DNA from: Pegoplata infirma
Taxonomy: Eukaryota > Arthropoda > Insecta > Diptera > Anthomyiidae
Length of the DNA: 64,000 nucleotides
Direction: 5' to 3'
Assembly: GCA_963921195.1 (NCBI GenBank)
Contig: OY992536.1
Coordinates: 328,679,038 to 328,743,037 of the forward strand
Shown: positions 33,201 through 39,977 of the stretch, in pieces
Numbering within the stretch: position 1 is the first letter of the stretch
Layout of the letters: every line of letters starts with the position of its first letter
Notes under the pieces: generated by a model
What the model was told of the DNA's origin: nothing
Seen by the model: only the letters and a program-made list of their open reading frames with translations
The model's database searches: none
Made by a program: the position numbers and the translations under genes

Positions 33201-34811
33201 AGTTTTAATCTTGTCGGGTCGGAATATTGTGCAACATGGTCTAAAACTGATGTGGACGAAATTTCAGCCAAATTGAGTGTAAAACGAAAATTTCAAATTC
33301 TGATTAATTTTTATTAAAAAAAGAAAGAAAATTGTTTAATTTGACCTTTAAAATATTTTATTTTGAGTAGGTTTATTCTATATTTCCTTTACTAATTAAA
33401 ACTCTGATATTCTCATAGAATAATTTTCAAAAAATATATTCTGCTGTTTTAAATTTATTTAATCACAATAAAAAGATTTCAGGCTTACAAAAATTACCAA
33501 CATAAATAAATTTAAAACAAAAAAATAATTTTCTTAAAAATTCTTCTATGAGAATTTCACAGATTTAATTAGTAAAGGAAATATGACCTCGAGCTAGAAT
33601 AAACCTACTCAAAATAAAATAGTTTAAAGGTCGAGCTAAACAATATTCATTTTTTAATACAAATTAATAGAGTCCCACCGAATACACCTTTTTTGGCCGA
33701 AGCCGAATATTCGGCCAAATTTTCACTATTCGGACAAACCGAAGCCGAATATTAAAACAAAAAAATATTTATGTAGTAAAAACAAGAAAAAAATAAAAGT
33801 CGACTCGGCGGGATACTCAAATGCATGAGAATGTTGTCTACAATGATTTTATTTTAAGCAAAATTTTTTTTTTACATTTTTGTAAAAAAATATATTTTAG
33901 AGTGTAAATTTTTTTTGAATGTAAAAAATGTTTTTAGTTGCAGAAACACTTACAATTAGTAAAATGTTTTTGTGGCTTACTAATGTGATTCAAAGTTAGT
34001 TTAGTATGTTTTTCAATACGTGAGCACAAATATTATACAATTATTCGGTATTCGGCCTATTCGGCCAAAATTGTGGCCGAAGCCGAATAGTGCTTTTTGG
34101 CCGAAGCCGAATATTCGGTCGGACACTACAAATTAATCAGAATTTAAAATTTTCATTTTACACTACAAGCTGATCTTGGGTTATTTTATTACAATATTTT
34201 ATTTAAATTTCTGAAAATTTTATTAAACAAAACTCCTAAAGCTAACAACTTTTTAAACGGTATTTGTTTAAGACATCCTTAAAATTAAACATTCAAAAAA
34301 AGTAGGGGTACCCTCCTGTCCCAATTTATTTTTGGAGCTATTACATTAATCTAAAAAATTACACTTACAAAAATTATTAAGTTAGAAGTAAAATTTTAGT
34401 TAAAAATTCGGAGAAATTCGATTAAATTGTAAACACAAAAAAAAAACAAAAATTTCTAAAAAAAAGTATTTAATAGAAATATATTAGTTTAACGAATTAC
34501 ATTCAAAAATCCTTCATTAATAATTAGAAACTTTTTAATACCTATCATATGTATTTTGACATTATACAATGCAAAAATATCTAATTCAAATTTTAATAAT
34601 TTTTTTAGGCTATGTCATCATTTGGAATTACAAAAAAATCCATGTCTATCGTCCTGATGTTGAATGCACCAATGGAATTATACATGTGATTGACTATCCC
34701 ATGTTGGAGCAAAAGGATATCGTAATGGGCGGAGGTAGCTATCAGATTCAGACTAACTTCTGCATATTTTTTGCAAATCTCTTCATAATAGCAATAGCAA
34801 ATCTTTTCTAA
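6115..34811 (+). CDS. Fas1: Fasciclin I (Fas1), 5'-incomplete gene, whole locus in window
   Basis: Insect Fasciclin I is a secreted, GPI-anchored homophilic adhesion protein of axons and epithelia. Exons are 6115-6244, 6318-6487, 6571-6704, 6776-6872, 6937-7105, 11463-11623, 24198-24349, 24411-24501, 28494-28714, 28790-28952, 29028-29175 and 34609-34811. All introns are GT-AG and phases agree, giving 612 codons with no stop before the TAA at 34809. Four FAS1 domains lie at about residues 1-115 (N-terminus missing), 120-280, 290-430 and 440-580. Each ends in the family's H-x-I-D type box (HIIDEVL, HLIHRPL, HIIDKVL, HVIDYPM). The C-terminus has a Gly/Ser stretch and a hydrophobic tail, as expected for GPI attachment. 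N-glycosylation sequons include NST near residue 12 and NRT near 377. The fly protein is about 650 residues, so roughly 40 residues with the signal peptide lie upstream. Assignment rests on remembered family similarity; exon edges are read directly. Confidence 0.95.
6318..6487 (+). CDS. Fas1: Fas1 exon B (FAS1 domain 1)
   Basis: Acceptor TTGCAG, donor GTGAGT. It reads TFAMSQDQLTKTIPSDM, then GNPPLYITKNRNGDIYVNNA, then RIIPSLSVE and ends GKRQ. The last part carries the domain 1 beta strands and the N-N-A-R-I motif that precedes the H box. It enters in phase 1 and leaves in phase 0. The 73-bp intron before it is one of five very short introns in this gene. Confidence 0.93.
6571..6704 (+). CDS. 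Fas1: Fas1 exon C (end of FAS1 domain 1, start of domain 2)
   Basis: Begins VMHIIDEVLVPLTSLP, the H box that closes FAS1 domain 1, then a linker and the first helix of domain 2 (AFQLLQQADLLNIGENRL). The donor is the weak GTTCGA at 6705. It leaves in phase 2, and AG joins A of the next exon to make Arg. The open frame continuing past 6704 is intron. Confidence 0.9.
6776..6872 (+). CDS. Fas1: Fas1 exon D (FAS1 domain 2)
   Basis: Acceptor TCTAG, donor GTAGGT. It reads SYRSQVTMRKESLYQSP then GGHTFLIPVDEGFK. TFLIPVDEGF is the domain 2 counterpart of the LFVPTNEAF motif in exon A. Enters phase 2, leaves phase 0. Confidence 0.92.
6937..7105 (+). CDS. Fas1: Fas1 exon E (FAS1 domain 2)
   Basis: Acceptor TTTTAG, donor GTAAGT. 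It reads QTTRSSLVDSKVIDGHVILN and later TTAAFEDNIKVTVSFFKQKD. It carries the conserved VIDGHV element. Leaves in phase 1 with A. The following 4.4-kb intron is packed with repeats. Confidence 0.93.
7950..9880. repeat. nested fold-back element with TTCATAAATA words
   Basis: Outer arms TTTGCTCTCCTGAATCCAAA (about 7957) and TTTGGATTCAGGAGAGCAAA (about 9856) are inverse. Inside lies a 145-bp palindrome (8130-8275, TGATTCCAAAACTGCAAT arms), many TTTCATAAATA variants to about 9835, and a TATACCCTCC repeat at 9011-9690. Confidence 0.7.
9011..9690 (+). repeat. dispersed TATACCCTCC repeat, copy 1
   Basis: Starts TATACCCTCCACC, then CTCACTTTGTCATTCCGTGT, a CCGTCCGTCTGTCCGTC block, and ends GCCGAATTTAACACTCTTAC. 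Other copies are at 40710-41338 (minus), 52805-53330 (plus) and 60200-60700 (minus). This dispersed-repeat type is common in fly genomes. No frame is intact. Confidence 0.8.
10169..11057. mobile_element. TA-flanked element with TTAGCAAAA words
   Basis: CACTCAAAAAA begins after TA (10167-10168) and TTTTTTGAGTG ends before TA (11058-11059). The outer parts consist of TTAGCAAAA/TTTTGCTAA variants in both orientations. The middle (about 10330-10800) is a separate unit with GGACCCCATTGGG and GCTCTATCTGGCTTAGTTT. That unit recurs at 62650-63220. Confidence 0.75.
11463..11623 (+). CDS. Fas1: Fas1 exon F (end of FAS1 domain 2)
   Basis: Acceptor TTTTTCAG, donor GTAAGC. It completes an ATG Met codon and reads YVKSNTLLGDSKHATGVVLA, then EIVKANIPVRNGVVHLIHRP, then LMIIDTTVTQFLQ. 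This includes the domain 2 H box. It ends in phase 0, so the micro-exons in the next intron insert whole codons. Confidence 0.93.
12896..12976 (+). mobile_element. truncated copy of the CAGTC hAT-type MITE
   Basis: Left part, preceded by TTTAAAG, matches the complete element at 18845-19012 (shared CAATTCCTATTTCCGCGGGA versus TAATTCGTATTCCCGCGGGA, then TTTGTGCG). It stops where the CACTCAAAA element begins. The right end is missing. Confidence 0.55.
12977..13721. mobile_element. TA-flanked CACTCAAAATAAT element (ACAGAGT family), copy 1
   Basis: Inverted ends CACTCAAAATAATCACTCTG and its complement are flanked by TA (12975-12976, 13722-13723). The interior has TTACAGAG/CTCTGTAA words and an AAAACTGTA motif in both orientations. 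Related copies are at 36317-37491, 37492-38033 and 43533-44355. No coding capacity. Confidence 0.85.
13724..14302 (+). pseudogene. LINE endonuclease fragment, frameshifted
   Basis: The first frame reads YIRENVAYQLRPYLGCGYLD, the A-V-Y-I-R-E type block of LINE APE endonucleases. After a frameshift near 13840 the frame continues METERSHSAF and then DVVAGDINVHNSSWLRYSS, with the endonuclease G-D-x-N-x-H motif. Later NDPTHI and ILDLFLTSYP are also typical. It starts abruptly next to the end of a TA-flanked element. It may belong to the same LINE family as 1175-2087. Confidence 0.8.
14752..15137. mobile_element. hAT-type MITE with TAGTGTCCGACCGAAC ends, copy 1
   Basis: 386 bp. The ends TAGTGTCCGACCGAACAGTT and complement match over about 25 bp with one mismatch. 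They are flanked by a perfect 8-bp duplication TAATTTTC (14744-14751 and 15138-15145). It is rich in GTTCGG/CCGAAC words. No transposase. The 8-bp duplication is diagnostic of hAT-type insertion. Confidence 0.93.
15551..15704. repeat. short palindromic element
   Basis: Inverted ends around GGTATTCAGATT and CTCTGAATACC, with CAAAAGAGTACTTCTTTC and AAAAAGTGCTCTTTTAC as inner arms. About 150 bp. No coding content. Confidence 0.55.
16234..16242 (+). CDS. Fas1: Fas1 9-bp micro-exon (Ser-Phe-Lys)
   Basis: TCT TTT AAG is flanked by an upstream TTTTGTAG acceptor and a downstream GTAAAT donor, 4.6 kb into the intron between domains 2 and 3. Both neighbouring exons are in phase 0, so inclusion adds exactly S-F-K after TQFLQ and before ENENGALRKF. 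From memory, Drosophila Fas1 also carries S-F-K at this point and is known to use micro-exons between its second and third domains. Nine bases flanked by AG and GT arise by chance, but this exact peptide at this position is unlikely to. Confidence 0.75.
16640..17045 (-). repeat. diverged copy of the GACCGAC repeat
   Basis: Read on the minus strand it starts like the 25886-27155 element (GTCGGTCAAGACCGACCATA). Its other end has a GGACAGACGGACTGACAT block and a GGACCAATATTTC-like motif. About 400 bp. No intact frame. Confidence 0.6.
17693..18213. mobile_element. ACCCAGKCAGAAA-ended non-autonomous transposon
   Basis: Ends ACCCAGTCAGAAA and TTTCTGCCTGGGT are inverse, followed inward by GCCAAC and its complement GTTGGC. 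Interior holds CCAACGTTGG-type words. About 520 bp, no open frame. Confidence 0.7.
18448..19269 (-). pseudogene. mariner transposase, decayed and internally deleted
   Basis: The minus strand starts MDSMQLRVLSLLFSVKNTVL. Stops follow (after VLAKV, and after DKW). It continues EIADTLK, then ISKERVALILHEYLSTRNLF and SKWVPRLL. Next comes LFHQDKAPCH, the block with the second catalytic Asp of mariner, and SDFIAFKEDYVDK before TAA at 18448-18450. WVPRLL joins LFHQD directly, so the central segment with the first catalytic Asp is deleted. A 168-bp MITE splits TLK from ISKERV. It cannot make an active transposase. Confidence 0.85.
18845..19012. mobile_element. hAT-type MITE inserted in the mariner relic
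   Basis: 168 bp with ends CAGTCATGCGCA and TGCGCACCGCTG (inverse, three mismatches). It is flanked by perfect 8-bp duplications CTTTAAAG (18837-18844, 19013-19020). Removing the element and one duplication restores the flow of the transposase sequence, which confirms it is an insertion. A truncated relative is at 12896. Confidence 0.92.
20629..20634 (+). CDS. Fas1: candidate second Fas1 micro-exon, 6 bp (Ala-Ile)
   Basis: GCT ATT lies between ATTATAG and the strong donor GTAAGTAT, in a part of the intron without visible repeats. Six bases keep the frame. Drosophila Fas1 is remembered to have a 6-bp as well as a 9-bp micro-exon here. The pyrimidine tract is poor and I cannot confirm the expected dipeptide, so this is only a candidate. 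Confidence 0.3.
21603..22495. mobile_element. ACATCCCGT-ended element, second nesting level
   Basis: Ends ACATCCCGTGTAAAA and TTTTACATACGGGATGT are inverse. Inner arms CAAAACATATCT and AGATATGTTTTG also pair. No open frame. It is interrupted by the element at 21681-22414. Confidence 0.75.
21681..22414. mobile_element. CCCAGCAAAACTT-ended MITE, innermost
   Basis: Ends CCCAGCAAAACTTTGGTAAT and ATTTGGTAATCTAAGTTTTG/CTGGG are inverse. The interior is made of AATGCATTAT and TACCTTAT words. A GAGATGGGCTCACG patch near 22040 resembles the GTGAG hAT element at 44577. No coding frame. Confidence 0.75.
22543..22820. mobile_element. CACAAGGG-ended palindromic element, copy 3 (short)
   Basis: Ends CTCACAAG...GGGAAGTATTCCAACC and GGTTGGAGTATTCCCTTGTC are inverse, as in the copies at 5070 and 56096. 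The interior is deleted to about 100 bp. Confidence 0.7.
24198..24349 (+). CDS. Fas1: Fas1 exon G (start of FAS1 domain 3)
   Basis: Acceptor AATGTAG, donor GTTAGT. It reads ENENGALRKFLDVIMDIGGE, then VLDDISNFGDVTILAPSNEA, then WNASSIDNII. TILAPSNEAW is the domain 3 counterpart of the opening FAS1 motif. Leaves in phase 2. Confidence 0.93.
24411..24501 (+). CDS. Fas1: Fas1 exon H (FAS1 domain 3)
   Basis: Acceptor TATTTAG after a T-rich tract, donor GTAAGT. It reads NRQKMRDILNMHIIKDRLSV then EKIKHKNQNL. The LNMHII helix is typical of FAS1 domains. Enters phase 2, leaves phase 0. The next 4-kb intron is almost wholly nested repeats. Confidence 0.92.
25486..25830. mobile_element. palindromic MITE with ATCCCAATAAGC ends
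   Basis: 345 bp that folds back almost end to end. ATCCCAATAAGC and GCTTATTGGGAT are perfectly inverse. The arms consist of CTTGAATT/AATTCAAG words, and AATAGCATTCTCCAGCAAAA pairs with TTTTGCTGGAGTATGCTATT. No frame. Confidence 0.8.
25886..27155 (+). repeat. GACCGAC repeat with hairpin end
   Basis: Starts CAAGATTAAAGTCGGTCAAG with ATAATACCCTACACC. It ends in the hairpin TATACCCTGTACCACTGAGT/GGTGTAGGGTATA, after an ACGGACAGACGGACGGACAT block. No intact frame. A minisatellite lies inside. A diverged minus-strand relative is at 16640. Confidence 0.75.
26573..26895. repeat. minisatellite, about 19-20 bp unit
   Basis: About 16 units of two alternating versions, GTAATTCGAAGATTCCATTT and GTAATTCGAAAAAGATCAATT. 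The overlapping long minus-strand frames with ELQLIFF and ESSNYKW repeats are by-products of the unit length and are not genes. Confidence 0.92.
27337..28152. mobile_element. TA-flanked CACTCAAAAAATTA element
   Basis: Ends CACTCAAAAAATTATG and CAAAATATTTTGAGTG flanked by TA (27335-27336, 28153-28154). Interior words are TTAATGAT, TTATTTTTTT and their complements. It carries a tRNA-like box pair at 27716-27780. Confidence 0.75.
27716..27780 (+). repeat. tRNA-like sequence (SINE-type internal promoter)
   Basis: TGGCACGATGGGTAGAG resembles a pol III A box and GGGATCGATTCCC a B box with a T-arm. Spacing fits a tRNA, but acceptor arms do not pair and there is no clean anticodon stem. It is best read as a tRNA-derived SINE head, not a tRNA gene. 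Confidence 0.55.
28494..28714 (+). CDS. Fas1: Fas1 exon I (end of FAS1 domain 3)
   Basis: Acceptor TTCCTAG, donor GTAAAT. It reads IAQVPTVNNRTFLYFNINGD, an ITVEGGGVNATILQADV segment with an NAT sequon, then GYVHIIDKVLGVPYTT and VLGKLESDPML. HIIDKVL is the third H box. Leaves in phase 2. Confidence 0.94.
28790..28952 (+). CDS. Fas1: Fas1 exon J (start of FAS1 domain 4)
   Basis: Acceptor AAATAG after a 13-T tract, donor GTAAGT. It reads DSYKIGEYSTFNEQLNNTQR, then RFTYFVTRDKGWQKTELDYP, then SVHKKLFMKDFAYH. YFVTRDKGW is the diverged domain 4 version of the opening motif. Leaves in phase 0. Confidence 0.93.
29028..29175 (+). CDS. Fas1: Fas1 exon K (FAS1 domain 4)
   Basis: Acceptor TTTCTAG, donor GTAAGT. 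It reads SRSVLERHLVIADRVFTMKD, a linker, then LPTFRDSLKIKVEEEAG and leaves in phase 1 with C. That C is completed either by the last exon (Arg-Tyr) or by the cassette exon. Confidence 0.93.
29353..29388 (+). CDS. Fas1: predicted 36-bp Fas1 cassette exon in domain 4
   Basis: A 36-bp segment sits between a pyrimidine-rich tract, a CTAAC branch-point-like motif and an AAG acceptor on one side, and a consensus GTGAGT donor on the other. Phase 1 on both sides fits exactly, so inclusion inserts 12 residues (about LHDEFASHEWTG) between EEEAGR and YVIIWNY. The segment has no stop and is not a repeat. Whether it is used is inferred, not shown. Confidence 0.65.
30075..31575. mobile_element. hAT-type element, 1.5 kb, in the Fas1 intron K-L
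   Basis: Ends CAGACGCGGATCCA and TGGATCCGCCCCTG are inverse at 12 of 14 positions. They are followed by G-rich and C-rich runs (16 C at 30109-30124). A perfect 8-bp duplication TGTTTAAC flanks the element (30067-30074 and 31576-31583). The interior has many AATAACTGTTATT words and a tRNA-like segment. No transposase frame remains. The CAGNGGCGGATCCA terminus and 8-bp duplication fit hAT. Confidence 0.93.
31336..31410 (-). repeat. tRNA-like sequence inside the hAT element
   Basis: On the minus strand, TGGCTTAGTGGTTAGCGCG is a strong A box and GGGTTCGACTCCC a strong B box. The T-arm CTGGG/CCCGG and a 5-bp anticodon-type stem GTTGG/CCAGC form. The loop has 8 bases and the 7-bp acceptor arm (GGTGCTG against CTCAGGC) does not pair, so this is a tRNA-derived SINE or degenerate tRNA, not a functional tRNA. 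Confidence 0.65.
31815..32515. repeat. long fold-back element
   Basis: Arms of about 300 bp. ATCACGCCACAATTTTGAG (about 31921) pairs with CTCAAAATCCTGACGTGAT, and ATCGAGCTCATTTGAAAG pairs with CTTTCGAATGAGCTTGAT. Centre near 32165. Arms are diverged. No frame. Confidence 0.75.
32728..33172. repeat. palindromic element with TATACTAGGGTTATAACCA ends
   Basis: TATACTAGGGTTATAACCA on the left is the inverse of TGGTTATATCCCTAATGTATA on the right, and GGACCTATCATA pairs with TATGATAGGTTC. The open frames inside are AT-rich chance frames. Confidence 0.55.
33275..34172. repeat. fold-back element of the CTCGAGGTCAT family, split by a hAT MITE
   Basis: Arm TTTTATTTTGAGTAGGTTTA (33358) pairs with TAAACCTACTCAAAATAAAA (33601), and AAATTCTGATTAATTT pairs with AAATTAATCAGAATTT beyond the inserted MITE. 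The CTTTACTAATTAAAACT and GATATTCTCATAGAATAATT words are shared with 45153-45868, 31740-31810 and 53830-53910. Confidence 0.75.
33668..34128. mobile_element. hAT-type MITE with TAGTGTCCGACCGAA end, copy 2
   Basis: 461 bp. The right end (TTCGGTCGGACACTA) matches copy 1 at 14752. The left end is TAGAGTCCCACCGAAT. A perfect 8-bp duplication CAAATTAA flanks it (33660-33667, 34129-34136). The ends are full of GGCCGAAGCCGAATATTCGG words. Confidence 0.93.
34609..34811 (+). CDS. Fas1: Fas1 last coding exon (end of domain 4 and GPI signal)
   Basis: Acceptor TTTTTTAG. It reads YVIIWNYKKIHVYRPDVECT, then NGIIHVIDYPMLEQKDIVMG, then GGSYQIQTNF, then the hydrophobic end CIFFANLFIIAIANLF and TAA at 34809-34811. 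The fourth H box is HVIDYPM. The Gly-Gly-Gly-Ser followed by a short polar spacer and a hydrophobic tail without a charged end is the usual GPI-anchor signal. Confidence 0.95.
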
Positions 34812-36316
34812 ACCAAAAACTAAAAAAAAAATCCCCAAAAAACAAACCATAAACGAACCAATTGTGTAAAAAGTGAAAAAAAAACACATCTAAATAAAAA
34901 CATGATAAGATCATTATAAAAAGATTAAAAAAAAAACATAAAATCATAAAACACAAACAGACATTAGTACATAAACACTTGCATAAAAAATAAAAACATA
35001 AATACACTATTAGATCATACCTACAACATTGATACATTTAAAACATACATACATTTTGCATAATTTATAAATTTATAAATCTATAATATTATTATGATTA
35101 CTATGATTATTATTATTATTATTGAAAATAACTCAAGCCACTCTAGCCTTAATCACGCATTATAAATACAAACATACATACATTCGAAAGTATTTCCTTC
35201 CAATGGAAATCTTTAAAAACACAAATATTTATTTATTTTAACCGACTTTAAAATTATGTAGTACGTAGTGAAGAGTTTTCCAATTTTTTGTTCTTTTTTT
35301 TTCTAGAAATGCCTACAAAAAAGATTTTATTTAAAAATGTAAACATTTAGTGTAATTTTTAATTTTTGATTTTATCTTTTTTTTATTTAATTTGTTTGTA
35401 ATCAAAAACACTTTTGCCTTCTGATATTTTATTCATATTGTAGTACATAGAAAAACTTAATTACATTTTGTGTATATTTAAAATCAGCTTTTTGTTTGAT
35501 ATTAGTTTTTAAGTTTTACATTAAAAAAAAATCACATTCAAATCAAGTCGTTTTCTTTTAATTATAACATTAAAAAATAAAAAAAAAATGAAACAAGATT
35601 GAAAATAACTAATATAAAAGCAGTTTCTATTCAATATATGAAAAAAACACAATTTTTTCATAACTAAAATAGTCTTTTAAAAAAAAGTTTATAAATCAAG
35701 TTTACTTAATATAGATTTATTCATTTAAATTCATTTAATCATCGGAATGATCATTTTAAATCATTTTAAAAATATATCATCATAATAAGCAATAAGTGTG
35801 ACATTTTTACCTTCAATAAAACAAAAATCTTTCAGTTTTTATCTAAACAAAATAATTATTTTTTTAATACAAAAAAAAACAAATTTGTACAAATCCTTTT
35901 CAAAAAAAAAATTAATCTAATCATTTTTTAATGTTTGTGTTCAGATATCAAATAATTTCAACATTTAAATTTAAAAAAAAAAAGTACAATACTAAAAACA
36001 TGTTTAACAAAAAAACATTAAAAAATAAATTTATATTTTCAAAAATAACAAACTGCCGTTAAATTAAACTTAAAAAAAAAACATCATTTGTATAAAATAA
36101 TTGCATATGAAAGAAAAAATTTAATATTAAATAAATGTTGTCACAATTGTAAGCAATCATTAAGAAAACATCATCGTCATAATTTTGTTGTAGTAGTGAT
36201 TAGCTATGTAGTTAATACACTAAGCGAAATTCAATTAAGACCTCTCCTCCTTATTCCTTTAATATTTTAGAGAAATGAAAAAAATCGATTTTACCCAAGT
36301 AAAAAAGTTTTTTATA
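34812..36316 (+). other. Fas1: probable Fas1 3' UTR and flank, AT-rich
   Basis: This stretch after the stop codon has no coding frame and no visible transposon until 36317. Several AATAAA hexamers occur, for example 34893-34898 and 35815-35820, but in such AT-rich DNA they cannot fix the poly(A) site. The 3' UTR end is unknown. Confidence 0.4.
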
Positions 36317-37491
36317 CACTAAAATAATTACTCTGTTAAAAACTCTGTAAAATGACTGTAATCTCAATTCGACAGACATTTGACAAAGTTATCTGTCGAT
36401 ATACAGATTTTAAGAATATACTTTGTATTTTCTTGTAACCGAAAAACAAAATTTTATCTGTAATTAGACTTTTTACTTTGTAATCTCTATTTTACAGATA
36501 ATAAACAGAGTTTTTTTTTTAATACAGATTTTATACATTTTCTCGTAACCAAAATGCTAAATTTCAACTGTAATTTTACTTATTGCTCTGTAATACAGTT
36601 TTTAAATAAAAAAACTCTTCAAAAAACTCCCAAATATTTCAACCGCTCTTTAAAAAGCGTCTTAAATTACAATAAAACCTGGTAAATTTTACGAAGATGT
36701 CGGGTAAAATTGGAGGTACTCGTAAAATACATCGTAATTTTCACAAAAATAAAAAAAGTAAATTTACAATTTGGAAGCATTAAAGCGGGCAAATTTACGC
36801 GGTGGCATTTTCCAATTGTCAACACTACTTGCACATTAAGGAAAGAGAAATTGATCAGAATCCAATAGTGACCGTTGTGTAAAGGCCATATGAAGCGCAT
36901 TAAAAAAGTAAATAAGTCAAGGCATTCTTAAACGATTTCCCTTTAATTTTATAAGTGTTTATTGGAATGACCCCGCTCAAATGTGGCACTGAAAATGAGA
37001 AGTTTATGGAAAAACACCGTGAGAATATCTAGCGAGTTTATAAATAATTTCTACAAAGTTAAACATTCACGTGCGACAAATTTAAGCGGACGCATTTAAA
37101 TGATGGCATTTGCCTTTATTTTGTGACAAGTTATAACTTATCCATGCTTCTTGCAAATTACAGTCGAAGAAAATGAATAAGAATTCTTAAGGTTGCCACT
37201 TAAAAAATGAATTTAAACAAGAAATTAAAATATAAAGTTTCGCGTGCGCACCATTAAAGTGTGGAATGCATGTAATCAAATTTTAGTTTTTTCCCTAAAT
37301 TTATGAAAGTACTAGAGCTTTTATCAACATTTTACAGATAATTCTGTAAATTTACAGTTTTTTTTATCAAAATCATTTTATAGAGTTTCTTCGTAAAATA
37401 ACAAAAAAATCTTGCTGGTTGGAAATCTATGGTATTTTCTGCTAACTCAGCAGAGTATCTCTGCAATTTGACAGAGTGATTATTTTGAGTG
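36317..37491. mobile_element. CACTCAAAATAAT element (ACAGAGT family), copy 2
   Basis: Starts CACTAAAATAATTACTCTG after TA and ends ATTATTTTGAGTG. Relative to the next copy it carries about 430 extra bases (about 36870-37300). The end is followed directly by a partial third copy. Confidence 0.8.
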
Positions 37492-38033
37492 CAGATTTTA
37501 TACATTTTCTCGTAACCAAAATGCTAAATTTCAACTGTAATTTTACTTATTGCTCTGCAATACAGTTTTTAAATAAAAAACTCTTCAAAAAACTCCCAAA
37601 TATTTCAACCGCTCTTTAAAAAGCGTCTTAAATTACAATAAAACCTGGTAAATTTTACGAGGATGTCGGGTAAAATTGGAGGTACTCGTAAAATACATCG
37701 TAATTTTCACAAAAATAAAAAAGTGAATTTACAATTTGGAAGCATTAAAGCGGGCAAATTTACGCGGTGGCATTTTCCAATTGTCAACACTACTTGCACA
37801 TTAAGGAAAGAGAAATTGATCAGAAATCAAATAGTAAATAAAATAGTAAAATTCTGGTCGCTTTTATCAATATTTTACAGATAATTCTGTAAATTTACAG
37901 GTTTTTTATCAAAATCATTTTACAGAGTTTTCTTCGTAAAATAACAAAAAATCTTGCTGGTTGGAAATCTATGGTATTTTCTGCTGGCTCAGCAGAGTAT
38001 CTCTGTAATTTAACAGAGTGATTATTTTGAGTG
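37492..38033. mobile_element. ACAGAGT-family copy 3, 5'-partial tandem duplicate
   Basis: Begins in the middle of the element (CAGATTTTATACATTTTCTC, matching about 36524) and runs to the normal end TTATTTTGAGTG with TA. Nearly identical to the matching part of copy 2. The arrangement suggests a local tandem duplication or template switch. Confidence 0.8.
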
Positions 38034-38035
38034 TA

Positions 38036-39977
38036 TAATTATAAATAATTTCATAAAATTATATAAAACTATATATAATTATATACAATTTAAATTTTCT
38101 AAAAAATTATATATAATTTGATAAAATTATATTTCTTGGTAGAAGTTTTTAAGGGAACCCTTTGCCTACAAATTTTTCTAATTGGGCCGCTGTTCCAAAA
38201 AAAATAATTCACATAAAAAATGTAAAAATGAAAATTTCCGAATTTTTTTTGGTGTTCTAGATTTCACATCCGAATTTCTTTTTCGTTTTGTTTCACATAA
38301 ATAAAATTTGTTGAACGTAAAACGAATGCACTTTTTTCCTAATAATTTTTTAAATTTAAATTATTTGATTTCAATTTTGAATGAAAACGTGATCAACAAA
38401 ACACTAAACTTGATTTTATGTGATTCGGAAATTTTCATGTGAATTGAAAAGTAGTGAAAGACAGAACAGAGGCCTTGGCCTTCATAAAATATATAATATT
38501 TTTTTTTGAAAATATGCAAAAAGTTTTTTATTATTAAATAATCAAATTATATAAATCAAAAAATTTCTTATGACGGTTTTTTTTTAAACATTCCATTAAA
38601 CACATTCCACGCTAATTTGAAAAAAATCAGAAATAAAAATCAATCATATAAATTACCATTTCTTACGATTTTTTTTAAACATTCTACTAAGATATTGAAG
38701 AAACACAGGTCCCAATTGAATTTTTCTTAGTGTAGAACTTAATTTCATATTTGATTTGTGCATAAAACATTATATCAGCTGAATTACTTGCTAGTTAGAT
38801 AATAAAAAAAAAAAAAAAACACATGAAATGTATGTTCAATAAAAGTTATTGTTTCTTTGACATGATGTCGTACGCATTTTGATTCATAACACAATTATGT
38901 TGTTAATATTAGTTTACACATTTAAATTATTAAATCCGTTTCCTGCCATATAAACACTTACACTATCCTCACTTATCTGTGTTTATGTTTCTTTCTGTCC
39001 ACTACCCGTATCCATTTTATTTTATTATTAAAAAAAAAATACAGATAAAGCTTTCAATATTTATTATTAAATTATAATTATTCTTAAATGATGAACATGT
39101 TGATGATGATGATGACGATGATAATGAAAATGACTAAAATAAATCGTTTTTATTATTATTATTTTATAGGTTAGGCTTTTAAAGAAATATATAAACAAAA
39201 CTCCCTTCAGAATACCAAAAAAATTAAAAAAAAAATTACTAATTTCAAATCAAAACCTGCGAAAGAATGAATGAAACAATACAAAAATAATAGAAACCAA
39301 CACTTGTCAGTCATACTTGAAAACGTTTGAAAGAATGAAATGCTATCTATCAATCAATCAGTCTATCAATCTATCCATACCATACATTATGTATAAGATC
39401 AACAAATGATTTTGTTTAAATCTATTCTAAATTGTAGCCTTTAATGTAGTTAAAAATTAAGTAAAAAATATAAATAAAAAAAAAAACAGTAAAATATTAT
39501 TAAAAAAAAGATGTGTGTGTATGATTTCGTCTCAATTTATTTAATTCAAATTTATATTTAATGTATATTTATTTGGACTCGTTTTATGCTAAATCAAAAT
39601 CTGATCATTAGTTAATTGATTTTTCAATTAATACACGCATATAGTAGAATATTTAAATAAAAACAAAAAATACACACCCACCAATATGAAACAAATTATT
39701 TAAATTTAAATGTTTTTAAATAATTTTTAATTAGCTATGATAATTTTGAATAAAAAATATTGAAAATTTAAGAGGGCAGTTGTGAATTAACTTTTCGAAT
39801 ATTTACCTTTGCAAAGTGAAAAACTATTAACAACAAACACAAAATAAAATGCAACATTAATTCCTCTGAGTTTGTTGAATAAACATTGTATTTTGCATGA
39901 TTTGCAAACTTTAAAGCTTTATAAACATTTTTTTTACTATGCAAACAAAATTTAAAGTCAGTTTTAACAATTTGCGC
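38036..39977. other. AT-rich intergenic DNA
   Basis: No gene or clear element. A GATGATGATGATGACGATGA microsatellite lies near 39100, and there are several AATAAA hexamers. It could contain distal Fas1 3' UTR, but nothing shows it. Confidence 0.45.
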
